A stretch of DNA of 64,000 nucleotides from Haemophilus haemolyticus M19501 (GTDB taxonomy: Bacteria > Pseudomonadota > Gammaproteobacteria > Enterobacterales > Pasteurellaceae): positions 124,001 to 188,000 of the forward strand of contig NZ_AFQO01000007.1 of the NCBI RefSeq assembly GCF_000222025.1. Reading direction: 5' to 3'. Each line of letters opens with the position of its first letter. The first letter of the stretch is position 1. Made by a program: the position numbers and the translations under genes. This document shows, piece after piece, positions 31,053-40,524 of the stretch. The notes below the pieces were generated by a model. It had not been told where the DNA came from, ran no database searches, and saw only the letters and a program-made list of their open reading frames with translations.

Positions 31053-32291
31053 TTATAATAATCCATAAACAACCGCAGAGATAGCGATTAATCCCATAAT
31101 CGTTACAAAAACATTACTGAAACGTCCGCTGTAGCGTTTCATCGCTGGGATTTTGCGAATCGCGTACATTGGCATGATAAACAAAATCATCGCAATGATT
31201 GGGCCGCCAAGAGATTCGATTAAGCCTAAGATACTTGGATTAATAATCGCAACGCCCCATAACGTTAATAAGAAGAAAAGTGCGGTCGCATAATTGAGTT
31301 TTTTACGATTTACAGATTCGCCTTTCATTTTCAAATATAAGCCCTCTAAGCCTTCGCGTGCGCCCATATAGTGACCAAAGAATGAGCTAGTAATCGCTAA
31401 GAATGCAACAAGCGGGCCAAAATAAGAGATATATGGATTATCAAATTTATTCGCTAAGAAAGACAAGATACTGATATTTTGTGCTTTTGCTGCCACTAAT
31501 TCTTCAGGTGTTAATGTTAATACACAGCTAAATACGAAGAACATAACGAAGAATAACAAAATCGTTGAGGTGCCTTTTTCTGTATGGCCGATATGGCGTT
31601 CTGCACCATCGAAAGTTTTGTATTCACGGAATTGTGAGCAAGTGAAAGATGAAATTGCTGGCGAATGGTTAAATGAAAATACTAATACGGGAATGGTTAG
31701 CCATAAAGTGGTTAAGAAACCGCCTGCTGTTGGAAATTCATATAATACGGCACTATTCCATTCAGGAATTAAGTAAATAGAAAGAACAAATAAAATTAAG
31801 ACTAACGGATAAACAAGCCATTCCGTGATTTTTAACATCACTTTTTCATTAAATAGCATGACGGAAATCAATACTGCAATTAATACAAAAGAGAGAATAG
31901 CTCGATTTGGCGATGCCATGCCAAGTTGATTCACAATAAAAGAATCTACGGTGTTTGTGATACCGTTACCGTAAATCAACAGAATAGGGAAAATCGCAAA
32001 GAAATAAAGTAGGGTGATAAGTTTACCCGCTGTTTTACCAAAGTGTTCTTCCACCACTTCAGTAATATCGCTGCCAGGATTTTTTGATGAAAGTACAAAA
32101 TAGGCTAAGCCTCGGTGAGCAAAATAGGTCATTGGTCCGACGATAATTGCCATTAAAACTAACGGCCAAAATCCGCCCATCCCTGCGTTAATCGGTAGGA
32201 ATAATACGCCAGCGCCAACCGCTGTACCGAAAAGGTTTAACATCCATGTTGCATCAAATTTGTTCCATTTGAGTTTTTCTGTTGGTTTCAT
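31053..32291 (-). CDS. sdaC: Serine transporter SdaC (HAAAP family)
   Basis: 412 residues, about 11 spans. Proton-coupled serine importer. The N-terminal [20 protein letters not shown] and [13 protein letters not shown] motifs are typical of the family. The frame opens with a TTG four codons upstream, but GGAG of that stretch is the ribosome binding site for the ATG at 32291. It is upstream of sdaA in one unit. The uptake signal at 31278 is read Thr-Ala-Leu within a span. Confidence 0.94.
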   Translation of the reverse strand: MKPTEKLKWNKFDATWMLNLFGTAVGAGVLFLPINAGMGGFWPLVLMAIIVGPMTYFAHRGLAYFVLSSKNPGSDITEVVEEHFGKTAGKLITLLYFFAIFPILLIYGNGITNTVDSFIVNQLGMASPNRAILSFVLIAVLISVMLFNEKVMLKITEWLVYPLVLILFVLSIYLIPEWNSAVLYEFPTAGGFLTTLWLTIPVLVFSFNHSPAISSFTCSQFREYKTFDGAERHIGHTEKGTSTILLFFVMFFVFSCVLTLTPEELVAAKAQNISILSFLANKFDNPYISYFGPLVAFLAITSSFFGHYMGAREGLEGLYLKMKGESVNRKKLNYATALFFLLTLWGVAIINPSILGLIESLGGPIIAMILFIMPMYAIRKIPAMKRYSGRFSNVFVTIMGLIAISAVVYGLL

Positions 32292-32463
32292 AGTTTGCTC
32301 CAAAGCATAAATTACTTAAATTTGTCAATTTGCAGAGCAAAATATGCCCTAACAAAATTTGAGTATTATGTTATGCCGATAAATAGAGAATCTCAAAGAG
32401 CAAATTCTAAAATTGTGATCAAGTTAAAATTTTTTTTATAAAAAGTGCGGTAATTTTCAGCGA

Positions 32464-32494
32464 CAAAAAAATCGGTGCGTTCACGACACCGATT
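32464..32494 (-). terminator. copA terminator
   Basis: On the minus strand AATCGGTG pairs with CACCGATT (32470-32494, 9-base loop), then TTTTTTTG. Two uptake signals of opposite orientation flank it (32443-32451 and 32520-32528, the latter forming the last codons of copA). The rest of the 32292-32514 gap holds the AT-rich sdaC promoter region. Confidence 0.85.
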
Positions 32495-32514
32495 GCGTAT
32501 AAAAATAAATGAAA

Positions 32515-34683
32515 TTAGAACCGCACTTTTTTCAATCTTAAGGCGTTCATCAATACGGAAATTGAACTCATCGCCATTGCAGCTCCAGCAATCACTGGAT
32601 TTAGAAAACCGAAAGCAGCAAGGGGGATGCCGAGAATATTGTAAATCAAAGCAAAAAATAGATTTTGTTTGATATTTTTCAAGGTTGCTCTTGCAATAAA
32701 AAGCGCATCTACAAGTTGATTCACCGAATGTTGCATAAGTGTTGCAGAAGCCGTTTGTTCTGCAATATCTGAACCTGATTTCATCGCAAAACTGACGTTT
32801 GCAGCAGCTAAAGCAGGCGCATCATTTATTCCATCACCGACCATTGCTACAACATGACCTAGAGCTTTCAGCTTTTGAATTTGTTCCGCCTTATCTCTAG
32901 GGCTGAGGCCTCCAAAGGCTTTCTTAATGCCGAGTTGTTTAGATATGTAATCCACGACAGATTGTTGATCGCCACTCATAATTACTACATCAATATTTTG
33001 CTGTTGTAAGCGTTGAATGGCGTGCAAGCTATCGTTTTTTAAGGTGTCCGTCAGCGCAAATGCGCCAATAGGTTTATCATTTATAGATACCGCGACAATG
33101 CTCGCAATTTGCCAGATCTCCCCTAAATTTGTAGGCAAGATTAAACCGCAATAATCAGGTTTACCGACTTTTATTGTTCCCACTTGTTCTAATTCAGCTT
33201 GAATGCCTTGACCCACTTCCATCTTTGAAAAAAGTGCGATGGGAATTTCTAACATTTTTTGTTCTGCTGCTTGCACAATCGCTTTTGCAATTGGGTGGTT
33301 AGCTTGTCGTTCAACGGCTGCTGCAAAACGATACAAATCGTCTGCAGAATACACCGCACTTTGTGGCTGCCATAAAGCAGAGATTTCAAGCTCTCCTTTT
33401 GTTAATGTGCCAGTTTTATCAAGCACAACGGTATCCACATGGGCGGTTTCCTCCATTGCTGCCGCATCTTTAAACCATACGCCAGCATTGACCGCTTTAC
33501 CTAAACCAACCATTATGGCTGCTGGTGTGGCTAATCCCAAGGCACAAGGGCAAGCAATCACAAGCACGGATACCGCGTGAATAAGTGAAGACACACTATC
33601 ATTCGTCAGAATATAAGTGAGTGCGAAAGTAACAAGTGAAATCACTAAAACGACAGGAACAAACACGGAAGCAACTTTGTCAGCAAATCGTGCGATTGGC
33701 GCTTTTGATCCTTGTGCATCTGATAATGCATTCATCATATCGCCAAGTAAGGTTTGGCTACCAAGCTGATTTGCTCGATAGATAATAGAACCTTCTGTTA
33801 CCATCGCCCCCGCTAATACTTTTCCACCTTTCTGTTTTTCTTCTGGGCGAGATTCCCCCGTTAAATGACTTTCATCACACCATCCATTTCCACTTTCAAT
33901 TACGCCATCTGCCGCAATACGCTCGCCTTGATTCGCACGAATGATTTCGCCGATATTGACTTGGTCAAGAGCAATTTCAGTCCATTTTTCATTACGTAAA
34001 ACAGTGACTTTTTTCGGTGTCAGCTGCAAGAGCATACTCAAGCTATTTAAGCTATGCTTTTTAGTGCGATCTTCAAGAAATTTTCCAAGACTGACAAAAC
34101 CAATTACCATTACAGAAGCTTCAAAATACACATGCCCCATTGCATGATCGGCGTGGTAAAACAGCATAAAAGCAGAATAAAGATAAATAGTGAGCGTTCC
34201 TGTGCTGACCAGTACATCCATATTGGCAAGTCCACCACGAATACTACCGATTGCTCCGCGATAAAATGGAATGGCTAACCAAAGTTGCACAATGCTCGCT
34301 AATGCAAATTGCCAAATAGGGGGCAACATTAAGCTATGTGAGCCACCTATCATACCAAGCATGCCAATCAGAAATGGAATATTGATTATCCAAAGTACGA
34401 TTAATCGCCAAGGGATTGATGTATTTTTTTCTATTGGTAATTCGTTGGTTTGTTTGATATGGGCAGAGAAACCTGTTTTATGGATAATCTCGATAATTTG
34501 AGTTTCGCTTGCTTGCGTAGCGTCAAATACAACTTGAGCTTCTTCGGCAGCAAAATTTACACCTGCTTGTTGCACAAATGGTTTTTTATTTAAAACTTTT
34601 TCAATACGATTGGCACAAGATTGGCAGGTCATCCCACCAATCTGAATCGAAATTTTTTTACTCTGTGGCATCAAATCCGGCAT
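32515..34683 (-). CDS. copA: Copper-exporting P1B-type ATPase
   Basis: 722 residues. Pumps Cu(I) out of the cytoplasm. One N-terminal heavy-metal domain has GMTCQSC (Cys20 and Cys23). TGES is at about 275-278, the transmembrane ion site CPC at 378-380, the phosphorylation motif DKTGT at 422-426, the HP motif in ANHPIA, and GDGINDAPAL is the hinge. The ATG at 34683 lies inside the end of the upstream copper chaperone gene and follows GAGG. The last codons are formed by an uptake signal (Lys-Val-Arg-Phe). Cu(I) selectivity is inferred from CPC. Confidence 0.95.
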   Translation of the reverse strand: MPDLMPQSKKISIQIGGMTCQSCANRIEKVLNKKPFVQQAGVNFAAEEAQVVFDATQASETQIIEIIHKTGFSAHIKQTNELPIEKNTSIPWRLIVLWIINIPFLIGMLGMIGGSHSLMLPPIWQFALASIVQLWLAIPFYRGAIGSIRGGLANMDVLVSTGTLTIYLYSAFMLFYHADHAMGHVYFEASVMVIGFVSLGKFLEDRTKKHSLNSLSMLLQLTPKKVTVLRNEKWTEIALDQVNIGEIIRANQGERIAADGVIESGNGWCDESHLTGESRPEEKQKGGKVLAGAMVTEGSIIYRANQLGSQTLLGDMMNALSDAQGSKAPIARFADKVASVFVPVVLVISLVTFALTYILTNDSVSSLIHAVSVLVIACPCALGLATPAAIMVGLGKAVNAGVWFKDAAAMEETAHVDTVVLDKTGTLTKGELEISALWQPQSAVYSADDLYRFAAAVERQANHPIAKAIVQAAEQKMLEIPIALFSKMEVGQGIQAELEQVGTIKVGKPDYCGLILPTNLGEIWQIASIVAVSINDKPIGAFALTDTLKNDSLHAIQRLQQQNIDVVIMSGDQQSVVDYISKQLGIKKAFGGLSPRDKAEQIQKLKALGHVVAMVGDGINDAPALAAANVSFAMKSGSDIAEQTASATLMQHSVNQLVDALFIARATLKNIKQNLFFALIYNILGIPLAAFGFLNPVIAGAAMAMSSISVLMNALRLKKVRF

Positions 34684-34864
34684 CTTCAATTACCTCAATC
34701 AACTGTGCAACATTAACTCGATTTTCATCAAAAGTAATATTTGCTTTACCCTCTAATTGCACATCAGCAGATTGTACACCATCTAATTCAGTTAAAACTT
34801 GAGTAAGACTTTTTACGCAACAGCCGCAATGTATGCCTTTTATGTTTAATGTGATAGTTTTCAT
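34658..34864 (-). CDS. copZ: Copper chaperone, heavy-metal-associated domain (CopZ-like)
   Basis: 68 residues, a single ferredoxin-like HMA domain. The metal motif is GIHCGCC, a CXXC that contains an extra cysteine. GFDATE closes the domain. It probably carries Cu(I) to the CopA pump. Its last 26 bases overlap the copA start, so the pair is translationally coupled. GGAG lies before the ATG. It is divergent from the MerR-type regulator and driven by a promoter with the 19-bp spacer typical of that family. Confidence 0.92.
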   Translation of the reverse strand: MKTITLNIKGIHCGCCVKSLTQVLTELDGVQSADVQLEGKANITFDENRVNVAQLIEVIEDAGFDATE

Positions 34865-34899
34865 TTTTACTCCTTGTTAGTTGTTTTATTGATGGTTAA

Positions 34900-34930
34900 A
34901 CTATAAACCTTTACATAAGGTTAAGGTCAA
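34900..34930 (-). promoter_or_regulatory. MerR-type metal-responsive promoter of copZ-copA
   Basis: On the minus strand TTGACC (34925-34930) and TATAGT (34900-34905) are separated by exactly 19 bp, the overlong spacer that MerR-family activators unwind. Centred in the spacer is the perfect dyad AACCTT-TACAT-AAGGTT (34906-34922). The cueR-like gene reads away on the other strand. Confidence 0.82.
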
Positions 34931-34940
34931 GAAGTTTTTT

Positions 34941-35327
34941 ATGAATATTAGTGAAGCCGCAAAATTAGTAGGTTTATCTACAAAACAAATCCGTGATTAT
35001 GAAAAAATGGGGTTAATTAAACCCGCTGTTCGCAGTTTGTCAGGCTATCGAAATTATGGAGAAAGTGATTTAGAAAGGTTGCATTTTATTCGACACTCAC
35101 GCAATGTTGGGTTTTCGTTACATCAAATCGCACAATTATTAGCACTACAAGATAATCCTAAGCGTAGCTGCCGAGAAGTGAAAGTGCTAACTGCTCAACA
35201 TATTGCGACATTAAATCAACAAATAGAACAGCTACAAAAAATGGTACAAAAATTGCAGCACTGGCACGACAGTTGTCAAGGCAATGGCAACCCTGAATGT
35301 TCAATTTTGAATGGCTTGAACGGATAA
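34941..35327 (+). CDS. cueR: MerR-family copper-efflux regulator, CueR-like
   Basis: 128 residues. The winged helix-turn-helix is at the N-terminus (MNISEAAKLVGLSTKQIRDYE, GYRNYGESDLERL), followed by a dimerisation helix. The metal loop has Cys112 and Cys120 in CQGNGNPEC, with the same positions and spacing as E. coli CueR. At position 77, where Cu(I)/Ag(I)/Au(I) sensors carry Ser, this protein has Cys (RSCREV), the residue found in Zn/Hg sensors such as ZntR. It is divergent from copZ-copA and most likely activates that promoter. Metal specificity is therefore less certain than the name implies. Confidence 0.85.
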   Translation: MNISEAAKLVGLSTKQIRDYEKMGLIKPAVRSLSGYRNYGESDLERLHFIRHSRNVGFSLHQIAQLLALQDNPKRSCREVKVLTAQHIATLNQQIEQLQKMVQKLQHWHDSCQGNGNPECSILNGLNG

Positions 35328-35340
35328 GTGAAAAGTGCGG

Positions 35341-35658
35341 TTAATATTCCCAACTTTCTGGATCGACACCTAATTCACGCATAAGCACTTTGGCATCTTC
35401 GGGAATTTCATCATTACGCTCTTTCATTAAATCTGCATCAGTGGGCAAAGGCTGCCCTGTGAATGCGTGTAAGAACGCTTCACAAAGCAATTCACTGTTA
35501 GTTGCGTGACGTAAACTTTTCAATTGGCGGCGAGTGCGTTCATTCGTCAAAATTTCCAGTACTTTAATGGGAATGGATACTGTAATTTTTTTGACTTGCT
35601 CACTTTTTTTGCCATGTTCTGCATAAGGGCTGATATATTTTCCGTCCCAATTCGCCAT
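35341..35658 (-). CDS. metJ: Methionine repressor MetJ
   Basis: 105 residues, the exact usual length. A ribbon-helix-helix repressor that binds met boxes with SAM as co-repressor. [23 protein letters not shown] is the DNA-binding ribbon and first helix; [23 protein letters not shown] is the rest of the dimer core. The stop codon overlaps an uptake signal (35333-35341). A possible tandem met-box pair lies at 35733-35748 upstream. Confidence 0.96.
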
Positions 35659-35732
35659 AATTTCCCTTAGAGCTTATCGATAACCTTACAAATTGTCCGT
35701 ATTCTAATTAAAAATCAAATAAATAACAATCT

Positions 35733-35748
35733 AGACGGCTAAACTTCC
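35733..35748. promoter_or_regulatory. Possible met boxes upstream of metJ
   Basis: AGACGGCT matches the met box AGACGTCT at 7 of 8 bases; the adjoining AAACTTCC matches at 5 of 8. It lies about 75-90 nt upstream of metJ, where autoregulation would be expected. Weak on sequence alone. Confidence 0.3.
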
Positions 35749-35790
35749 AAAATAAGTTCTTAAAAAAAGTGCGGTAATTTTTTATATTAA

Positions 35791-35886
35791 ATGCTAATAA
35801 AAGCTAGACAGCGTAGGGTTTTAGTGGTAATTTACGCGCCATTCAAAGGGTGCAAGCCCACCATTCGAATAATCAATTCTTATTAA
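35791..35886 (+). CDS. Possible leader ORF of rho (31 codons)
   Basis: ATG at 35791, stop at 35884-35886, 18 nt before the rho start. The product is short and basic (MLIKARQRRVLVVIYAPFKG...). E. coli rho has a leader peptide gene, rhoL, of similar size and position, but the sequences are not obviously alike. No Shine-Dalgarno is visible, so it may equally be an untranslated leader. Confidence 0.25.
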   Translation: MLIKARQRRVLVVIYAPFKGCKPTIRIINSY

Positions 35887-35904
35887 TTCCAACATTTATT
35901 CATT

Positions 35905-37167
35905 ATGCATTTAACAGAACTTAAAAATACGCCTGTTTCTGATCTTGTGAAACTCGGCGAGGAGCAGATGGGCTTAGAAAATTTAGCTCGTTTGCGTAAA
36001 CAAGATATTGTCTTTGCAATCTTAAAACAGCACGCCAAAAGTGGCGAGGATATTTTCGGCGGTGGCGTGTTAGAAATTTTACCAGATGGTTTTGGTTTCC
36101 TTCGTTCTGCCGACAGTTCCTATCTTGCAGGCCCTGATGATATCTATGTTTCCCCAAGTCAAATTCGTCGTTTTAATCTTCAAACTGGCGATAAAATCGA
36201 AGGCAAAATTCGTCCACCAAAAGAAGGCGAACGCTATTTTGCACTTTTAAAAGTTGATCAAGTCAATGACGACAAACCAGAAGTTTCCCGTAGCAAAATC
36301 TTATTTGAAAACTTAACACCACTACATGCTAATTCTCGTTTAAGAATGGAACGTGGCAATGGCTCAACAGAAGATTTGACTGCCCGTATTTTGGATTTAG
36401 CCTCGCCAATTGGTAAAGGCCAACGTGGTTTGATCGTAGCGCCGCCAAAAGCGGGTAAAACCATGTTGTTGCAAAATATTGCTCAAAGTATCACGCATAA
36501 TTATCCTGATGTGGAACTTATCGTATTACTGATTGATGAACGCCCAGAAGAAGTGACAGAAATGCAACGTTCCGTAAAAGGCGAAGTCATTGCGTCTACT
36601 TTTGATGAACCCGCAACTCGTCACGTTCAAGTGGCAGAAATGGTAATCGAAAAAGCGAAACGTTCAGTAGAGCATAAAAAAGATGTGGTAATTCTACTTG
36701 ATTCTATTACTCGTTTAGCGCGCGCTTACAATACAGTCACTCCAGCTTCAGGTAAAATTTTGTCTGGTGGTGTGGATGCTAATGCGTTGCATCGTCCAAA
36801 ACGTTTCTTTGGTGCTGCACGTAACGTGGAAGAAGGTGGTAGTTTAACGATTATTGCCACCGCGCTAGTTGATACCGGTTCGAAAATGGATGAAGTTATT
36901 TTCGAAGAATTTAAAGGTACAGGTAATATGGAATTACACCTTTCTCGTAAAATCGCAGAAAGACGTGTATTCCCAGCCATTGACTTTAAACGCTCTGGTA
37001 CTCGTAAAGAAGATTTACTCACAACATCTGATGAATTACAAAAAATGTGGATTCTTCGTAAGATTCTTAATCCAATGGATGAAGTGGATGCAATGGAATT
37101 TTTGATTGATAAGCTGATGATGGCGAAAACCAACGAAGAGTTTTTTGAAGTGATGAAACGTTCGTAA
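35905..37167 (+). CDS. rho: Transcription termination factor Rho
   Basis: 420 residues, close to the 419 of E. coli. Hexameric RNA helicase. It has an N-terminal helical part, then the cold-shock-like primary RNA site ([21 protein letters not shown]). The P-loop is [11 protein letters not shown], the Q-loop/secondary site region is [16 protein letters not shown], and the Walker B region is [13 protein letters not shown]. No good Shine-Dalgarno is seen just before the ATG. A terminator follows and overlaps the end of pilD. Confidence 0.98.
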   Translation: MHLTELKNTPVSDLVKLGEEQMGLENLARLRKQDIVFAILKQHAKSGEDIFGGGVLEILPDGFGFLRSADSSYLAGPDDIYVSPSQIRRFNLQTGDKIEGKIRPPKEGERYFALLKVDQVNDDKPEVSRSKILFENLTPLHANSRLRMERGNGSTEDLTARILDLASPIGKGQRGLIVAPPKAGKTMLLQNIAQSITHNYPDVELIVLLIDERPEEVTEMQRSVKGEVIASTFDEPATRHVQVAEMVIEKAKRSVEHKKDVVILLDSITRLARAYNTVTPASGKILSGGVDANALHRPKRFFGAARNVEEGGSLTIIATALVDTGSKMDEVIFEEFKGTGNMELHLSRKIAERRVFPAIDFKRSGTRKEDLLTTSDELQKMWILRKILNPMDEVDAMEFLIDKLMMAKTNEEFFEVMKRS

Positions 37168-37192
37168 AAGCAACCGCACTTCTATGAAGAAC

Positions 37193-37222
37193 AAGGGGAA
37201 AATATTATGTTTTCCCCTTTTT
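37193..37222 (+). terminator. rho terminator, reaching the pilD stop codon
   Basis: AAGGGGAAAA (37193-37202) pairs with TTTTCCCCTT (37210-37219), then TTT. The T run touches the pilD stop codon of the opposite strand. An uptake signal (37173-37181) lies just before it. Confidence 0.87.
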
Positions 37223-37913
37223 AATATCCGTAATATTTGACGAAATAAATGATGATAGCCGATAAGTTCATAAAAGGGGCAAAAGGTAAAAATTCTTTTT
37301 TCTTTTTATGAATAAGCGAAAAACATATTCCAAGCACTGAGGCTAATAATAAAAAGTGCGGTAAGGTTTCTAAACGAATAAAACTTCCTAATGCCATTGC
37401 TAGCCAATAATCTCCCCGTCCAAAGGCTTCTTTTCTGTAATAACATTTTGCAATCCAATAGATTTCGTAGAAAACAATAAAAAAACTAGCCGCACTTTTT
37501 ATGCTTTCAGATAACGTTAGTAATGAAAAGTTATTGTCTGCTCCAAATAATCCTAGAGTAAGTAACCATAAACAGGGTGTCGTAGAAATAAGTTGATAGT
37601 GCCAATCAAGATAACTGATTGTCCAAAGAATAATAAGTGTGAGTCCGATCCATACAGTAAAAATAGAATCTTTGAAGGCAATTTGTAAAAATATAAATCC
37701 AACCCCAATACTAAAAAAATACCTCAAAATATGACCGCACTTTTTTTGTTGAATAGAGGCAAAGTGCGGTTGAAATGGAGAACGGTTTTGTGGAAATAAT
37801 TCAACGTAAATCGCATAAATATTTTGCTGCAAACGCGTAATAAAACCAGATAGGTAGAACCACAATGCGATCCCTAAGATACCGCCTAATAAAAACATTG
37901 TGAAATAAATCAT
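37221..37913 (-). CDS. pilD: Prepilin peptidase PilD, short form
   Basis: 230 residues, shorter than the usual 270-290. Cleaves the leader of PilA-type pilins. The two catalytic aspartates are present: Asp103 in SYLDWHYQLI and Asp168 in GRGDYWLA. The cytoplasmic zinc loop with four cysteines found in most PilD proteins is absent; that region (about residues 42-62) has a single Cys59. It is encoded across an inverted pair of uptake signals (37734-37742, 37762-37770). A third uptake signal is at 37354. The start overlaps the end of pilC (ATGA type). Peptidase assignment is firm; N-methylation ability is unclear. Confidence 0.9.
   Translation of the reverse strand: MIYFTMFLLGGILGIALWFYLSGFITRLQQNIYAIYVELFPQNRSPFQPHFASIQQKKCGHILRYFFSIGVGFIFLQIAFKDSIFTVWIGLTLIILWTISYLDWHYQLISTTPCLWLLTLGLFGADNNFSLLTLSESIKSAASFFIVFYEIYWIAKCYYRKEAFGRGDYWLAMALGSFIRLETLPHFLLLASVLGICFSLIHKKKKEFLPFAPFMNLSAIIIYFVKYYGY
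37734..37770. repeat. Inverted pair of uptake signals inside pilD
   Basis: ACCGCACTT (37734-37742) and AAGTGCGGT (37762-37770) lie 19 bases apart within the coding region, exactly where the zinc loop of other prepilin peptidases would be. In the gene direction they are read Gln-Pro-His-Phe and Lys-Lys-Cys-Gly. Confidence 0.9.
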
Positions 37914-39130
37914 TGAATAACAGAACCCATATTAAAGATAGGTAAATACATTCCCATCATAATAATTCCAATCAGACTGCCGATGATCACCATCATTAAT
38001 GGTTCTAGCATTTGTGAGAGTAAGTCAATTTGATGATTAAGTTTTTCTTGGTAATTTTCAGCAATATGCTCTAGCATCAAAGCGAGTTTTCCGCTTTGCT
38101 CGCCAATTTGTAGCATTTGTTGTGCTTCCATCGGGAAAAGATCGCTACTTACACTATTAGAAAACGCATAGCCTTGAGAAACCCATTGCAAAATTGACCG
38201 CACTTCTTTATCTAATACGATGTCATTTACAAGCGTTTTCTTGGTTTGCCACGTTTGTGTGCGAGGGAGAAAACTGTCTAGTGCCTGATTAAGCGGTACG
38301 CCAGCCTGCAACATAATTTGTAAACTGTGACTAAAGTTCACTAAACGCGAAAGCTTTTGAATTGTGCCAAAAATAGGCGTGATAGAAATAAGTTGATTTT
38401 TCTTTTGATAAAACCAAGTCTGGCGTTTTAGATAGAAGTAATAAAATAGAAAAAAACTAAAAGCGAAAAATAGCAAAATGCCGATATTTTGCTTAAGAAA
38501 ATTGGATATAGAGAGCAATATTGCGGTTATTGTTGGTAACTCAGCGTTATTGCCTCTGTACATTTCAGCAAATTGAGGCACGATAAAAAGCAGTAATGCG
38601 AGTGTCAATAATAGTGAAATGCCTAATACCATTGAGGGGTATAACATAATTTTCTGTAATTTACGTTGTAATGCTAAAGACTGGCTACGATGCGTGGCTA
38701 TTTTTTTACAAACAACGGAAAGTTTGCCAGTCATTTCTCCTACTTGAATCAGTTGAATTTCTTGTTGTGTGAGATATTTTCTTTGTTGTTCAATTGCTTG
38801 TGAGAATGCTAAACCAGATTCAATAGATTGAAGCAGTCGTTCAAGCCATTCGTTGAGCATAATTTGAGTGCAATTTTGTTGCAAAATTTGCAGACTGTTT
38901 TTTAACGGAATAGAGGATTGTAGCAATGTCGCTAATTGATTGAGTAATTCACTGATTTCTGAATTTTTGGGCTTTGCCCCAAATTGCCAGTTTTGTTGTA
39001 ATTTGATGTGAGTAAGCCCGCAGCTTATTAATTGAAAGTGTGCTTGTTGTTTCGTATCTGCAATAATTGAGCCTTTTTGTTTCTGATTTAATGCGTTACT
39101 ACCTTGATAATAAAAGAGTTTTTTAGTCAT
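37910..39130 (-). CDS. pilC: Type IV pilus inner-membrane platform protein PilC
   Basis: 406 residues. GspF/PilC family platform protein that couples the assembly ATPase to pilin polymerisation. Two homologous cytoplasmic domains (QLATLLQSSIPLKNSLQIL and LVNFSHSLQIMLQAGVPLNQ) alternate with three spans (about 168-190, 212-232, 375-400). It overlaps pilB and pilD by four bases each. In Haemophilus it is required for DNA uptake. The uptake signal at 38197 is read Glu-Val-Arg-Ser. Confidence 0.95.
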   Translation of the reverse strand: MTKKLFYYQGSNALNQKQKGSIIADTKQQAHFQLISCGLTHIKLQQNWQFGAKPKNSEISELLNQLATLLQSSIPLKNSLQILQQNCTQIMLNEWLERLLQSIESGLAFSQAIEQQRKYLTQQEIQLIQVGEMTGKLSVVCKKIATHRSQSLALQRKLQKIMLYPSMVLGISLLLTLALLLFIVPQFAEMYRGNNAELPTITAILLSISNFLKQNIGILLFFAFSFFLFYYFYLKRQTWFYQKKNQLISITPIFGTIQKLSRLVNFSHSLQIMLQAGVPLNQALDSFLPRTQTWQTKKTLVNDIVLDKEVRSILQWVSQGYAFSNSVSSDLFPMEAQQMLQIGEQSGKLALMLEHIAENYQEKLNHQIDLLSQMLEPLMMVIIGSLIGIIMMGMYLPIFNMGSVIQ

Positions 39131-40524
39131 GAGTTTTTACCTAACACACGTTCAATTTCTTTCTCATCTGTTATGCCTTGGCTAACTTTTTCTAAACCAC
39201 TCGCACGTAAATTTTGAAAATCAGTTTGATAGCCATTCTGTTGCCAATGTAGAAATTGATACACGCCGATTCGACCTCGATAACCTTGATGGCAATCACA
39301 AGAATTTATTAAATTTCCACCGCACTTTGGACAGATTTTTCGTACAAGACGCTGCGCAATGACGAGCAGCAAACTGTTTTCAATTTCATGTTGTTGAATA
39401 CCGAGTTGTTGTAAGCGGGAAATGGCAGATATTGCATCATTGGTATGTAAAGTTGAGAGTACCAAATGCCCCGTTTGGGCAGCACGTAGCGCGATCATTG
39501 CACTTTCTTCATCACGAATTTCACCTAGCATAATGATGTCGGGATCTTGGCGTAAGAAAGCGCGCAATAGGCAGTTAAAATCTAATCCAATCTGTGGATT
39601 AATTTGGCTTTGAATAATGCCATCAAGCTCAATTTCAATGGGATCCTCTGCGGTCATAATATGTTTATCAGGCGTGTTTAGCCATTGAAGTGCGGTGTAA
39701 AGTGAGATACTTTTCCCACTTCCTGTTGGACCCGTTACTAAAATTAATCCTTGTGGTTGGTTAAGTGCGCGTTGAAATTCTTTTTGTTGGCTTTCAGTCA
39801 TGCCTAGTTCAGAAAAGCTGAGTTCTACAGGTTTATTTTGCTGTGCTCTCAGGACAACTTTCTCCCCCCAATGGGTTGGTAACGTTGAAAGACGGAAATC
39901 AAGAATATCGGAAAAAGTGGTTTTAAATTGAAATCGTCCATCTTGTGGAAGGCGGGTTTCACTGATATCTAATTTAGCGAGCAGTTTTAGGCGAGAAATA
40001 ATTCGATTCGCCAAATTTTTGCTAAGTGGAGGCTGAGCTTGTAAAACACCGTCAATTCTCAACCGCACTTGGAAATGATCCGATAAGGTCTCCAAATGAA
40101 TATCTGAGGCATTGTTTTGTAAAGCAGATTCAAAAATTTGATTAAGCAAACGAATGACGGGCTCATCATCTTGTTGTTCAAGATGGGACTGTTCTTGATG
40201 TTGGTAATATTTAACTTGCTCTTCCACTTGAAGTTGATTAGGGGCAAGTTGTTGTAATAGTTCTTTAAGTTGAGTGCTTTCTAATAAAACTGGCTCAACA
40301 AGCTTGCCAGTTATAAAAGCAATAGTTTCACAGGCGGAAAGATTAGAAAGGGAATCGACACCTAGCCAGAGACGATTATTTTCTTCTTTGAGTGGTAAAG
40401 CAAAATAACGTAAGAGTAGCGACTGTTGTTGCTGATTACGCCCCCATAAATCTGGCGAGATCGTAAATATCTCGCCGTTTTGAGCGGTTACACGCTGAGT
40501 ATGAAGTAAAGCATAGCTCGTCAT
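39127..40524 (-). CDS. pilB: Type IV pilus assembly ATPase PilB
   Basis: 465 residues. Hexameric ATPase that powers pilus extension. The Walker A motif is [17 protein letters not shown], the Asp box is [10 protein letters not shown], Walker B is [13 protein letters not shown], and the His box is [18 protein letters not shown] zinc-binding segment CPKCGGNL...CDC lies near the C-terminus; the first pair is encoded by an uptake signal (39319). The N-terminal GspE domain is short. A longer frame runs to 40593, but the ATG at 40524 overlaps the pilA stop (ATGA) and gives the natural start. Confidence 0.95.
   Translation of the reverse strand: MTSYALLHTQRVTAQNGEIFTISPDLWGRNQQQQSLLLRYFALPLKEENNRLWLGVDSLSNLSACETIAFITGKLVEPVLLESTQLKELLQQLAPNQLQVEEQVKYYQHQEQSHLEQQDDEPVIRLLNQIFESALQNNASDIHLETLSDHFQVRLRIDGVLQAQPPLSKNLANRIISRLKLLAKLDISETRLPQDGRFQFKTTFSDILDFRLSTLPTHWGEKVVLRAQQNKPVELSFSELGMTESQQKEFQRALNQPQGLILVTGPTGSGKSISLYTALQWLNTPDKHIMTAEDPIEIELDGIIQSQINPQIGLDFNCLLRAFLRQDPDIIMLGEIRDEESAMIALRAAQTGHLVLSTLHTNDAISAISRLQQLGIQQHEIENSLLLVIAQRLVRKICPKCGGNLINSCDCHQGYRGRIGVYQFLHWQQNGYQTDFQNLRASGLEKVSQGITDEKEIERVLGKNS

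Noticed and set aside
33239-33580. 113-codon reading frame on the plus strand
   Set aside because: Antisense to the catalytic part of copA; no recognisable protein.
36726-37133. 135-codon reading frame on the minus strand
   Set aside because: Fully antisense to the well-defined rho gene; no ribosome binding site and low-complexity Ser/Ile-rich product.
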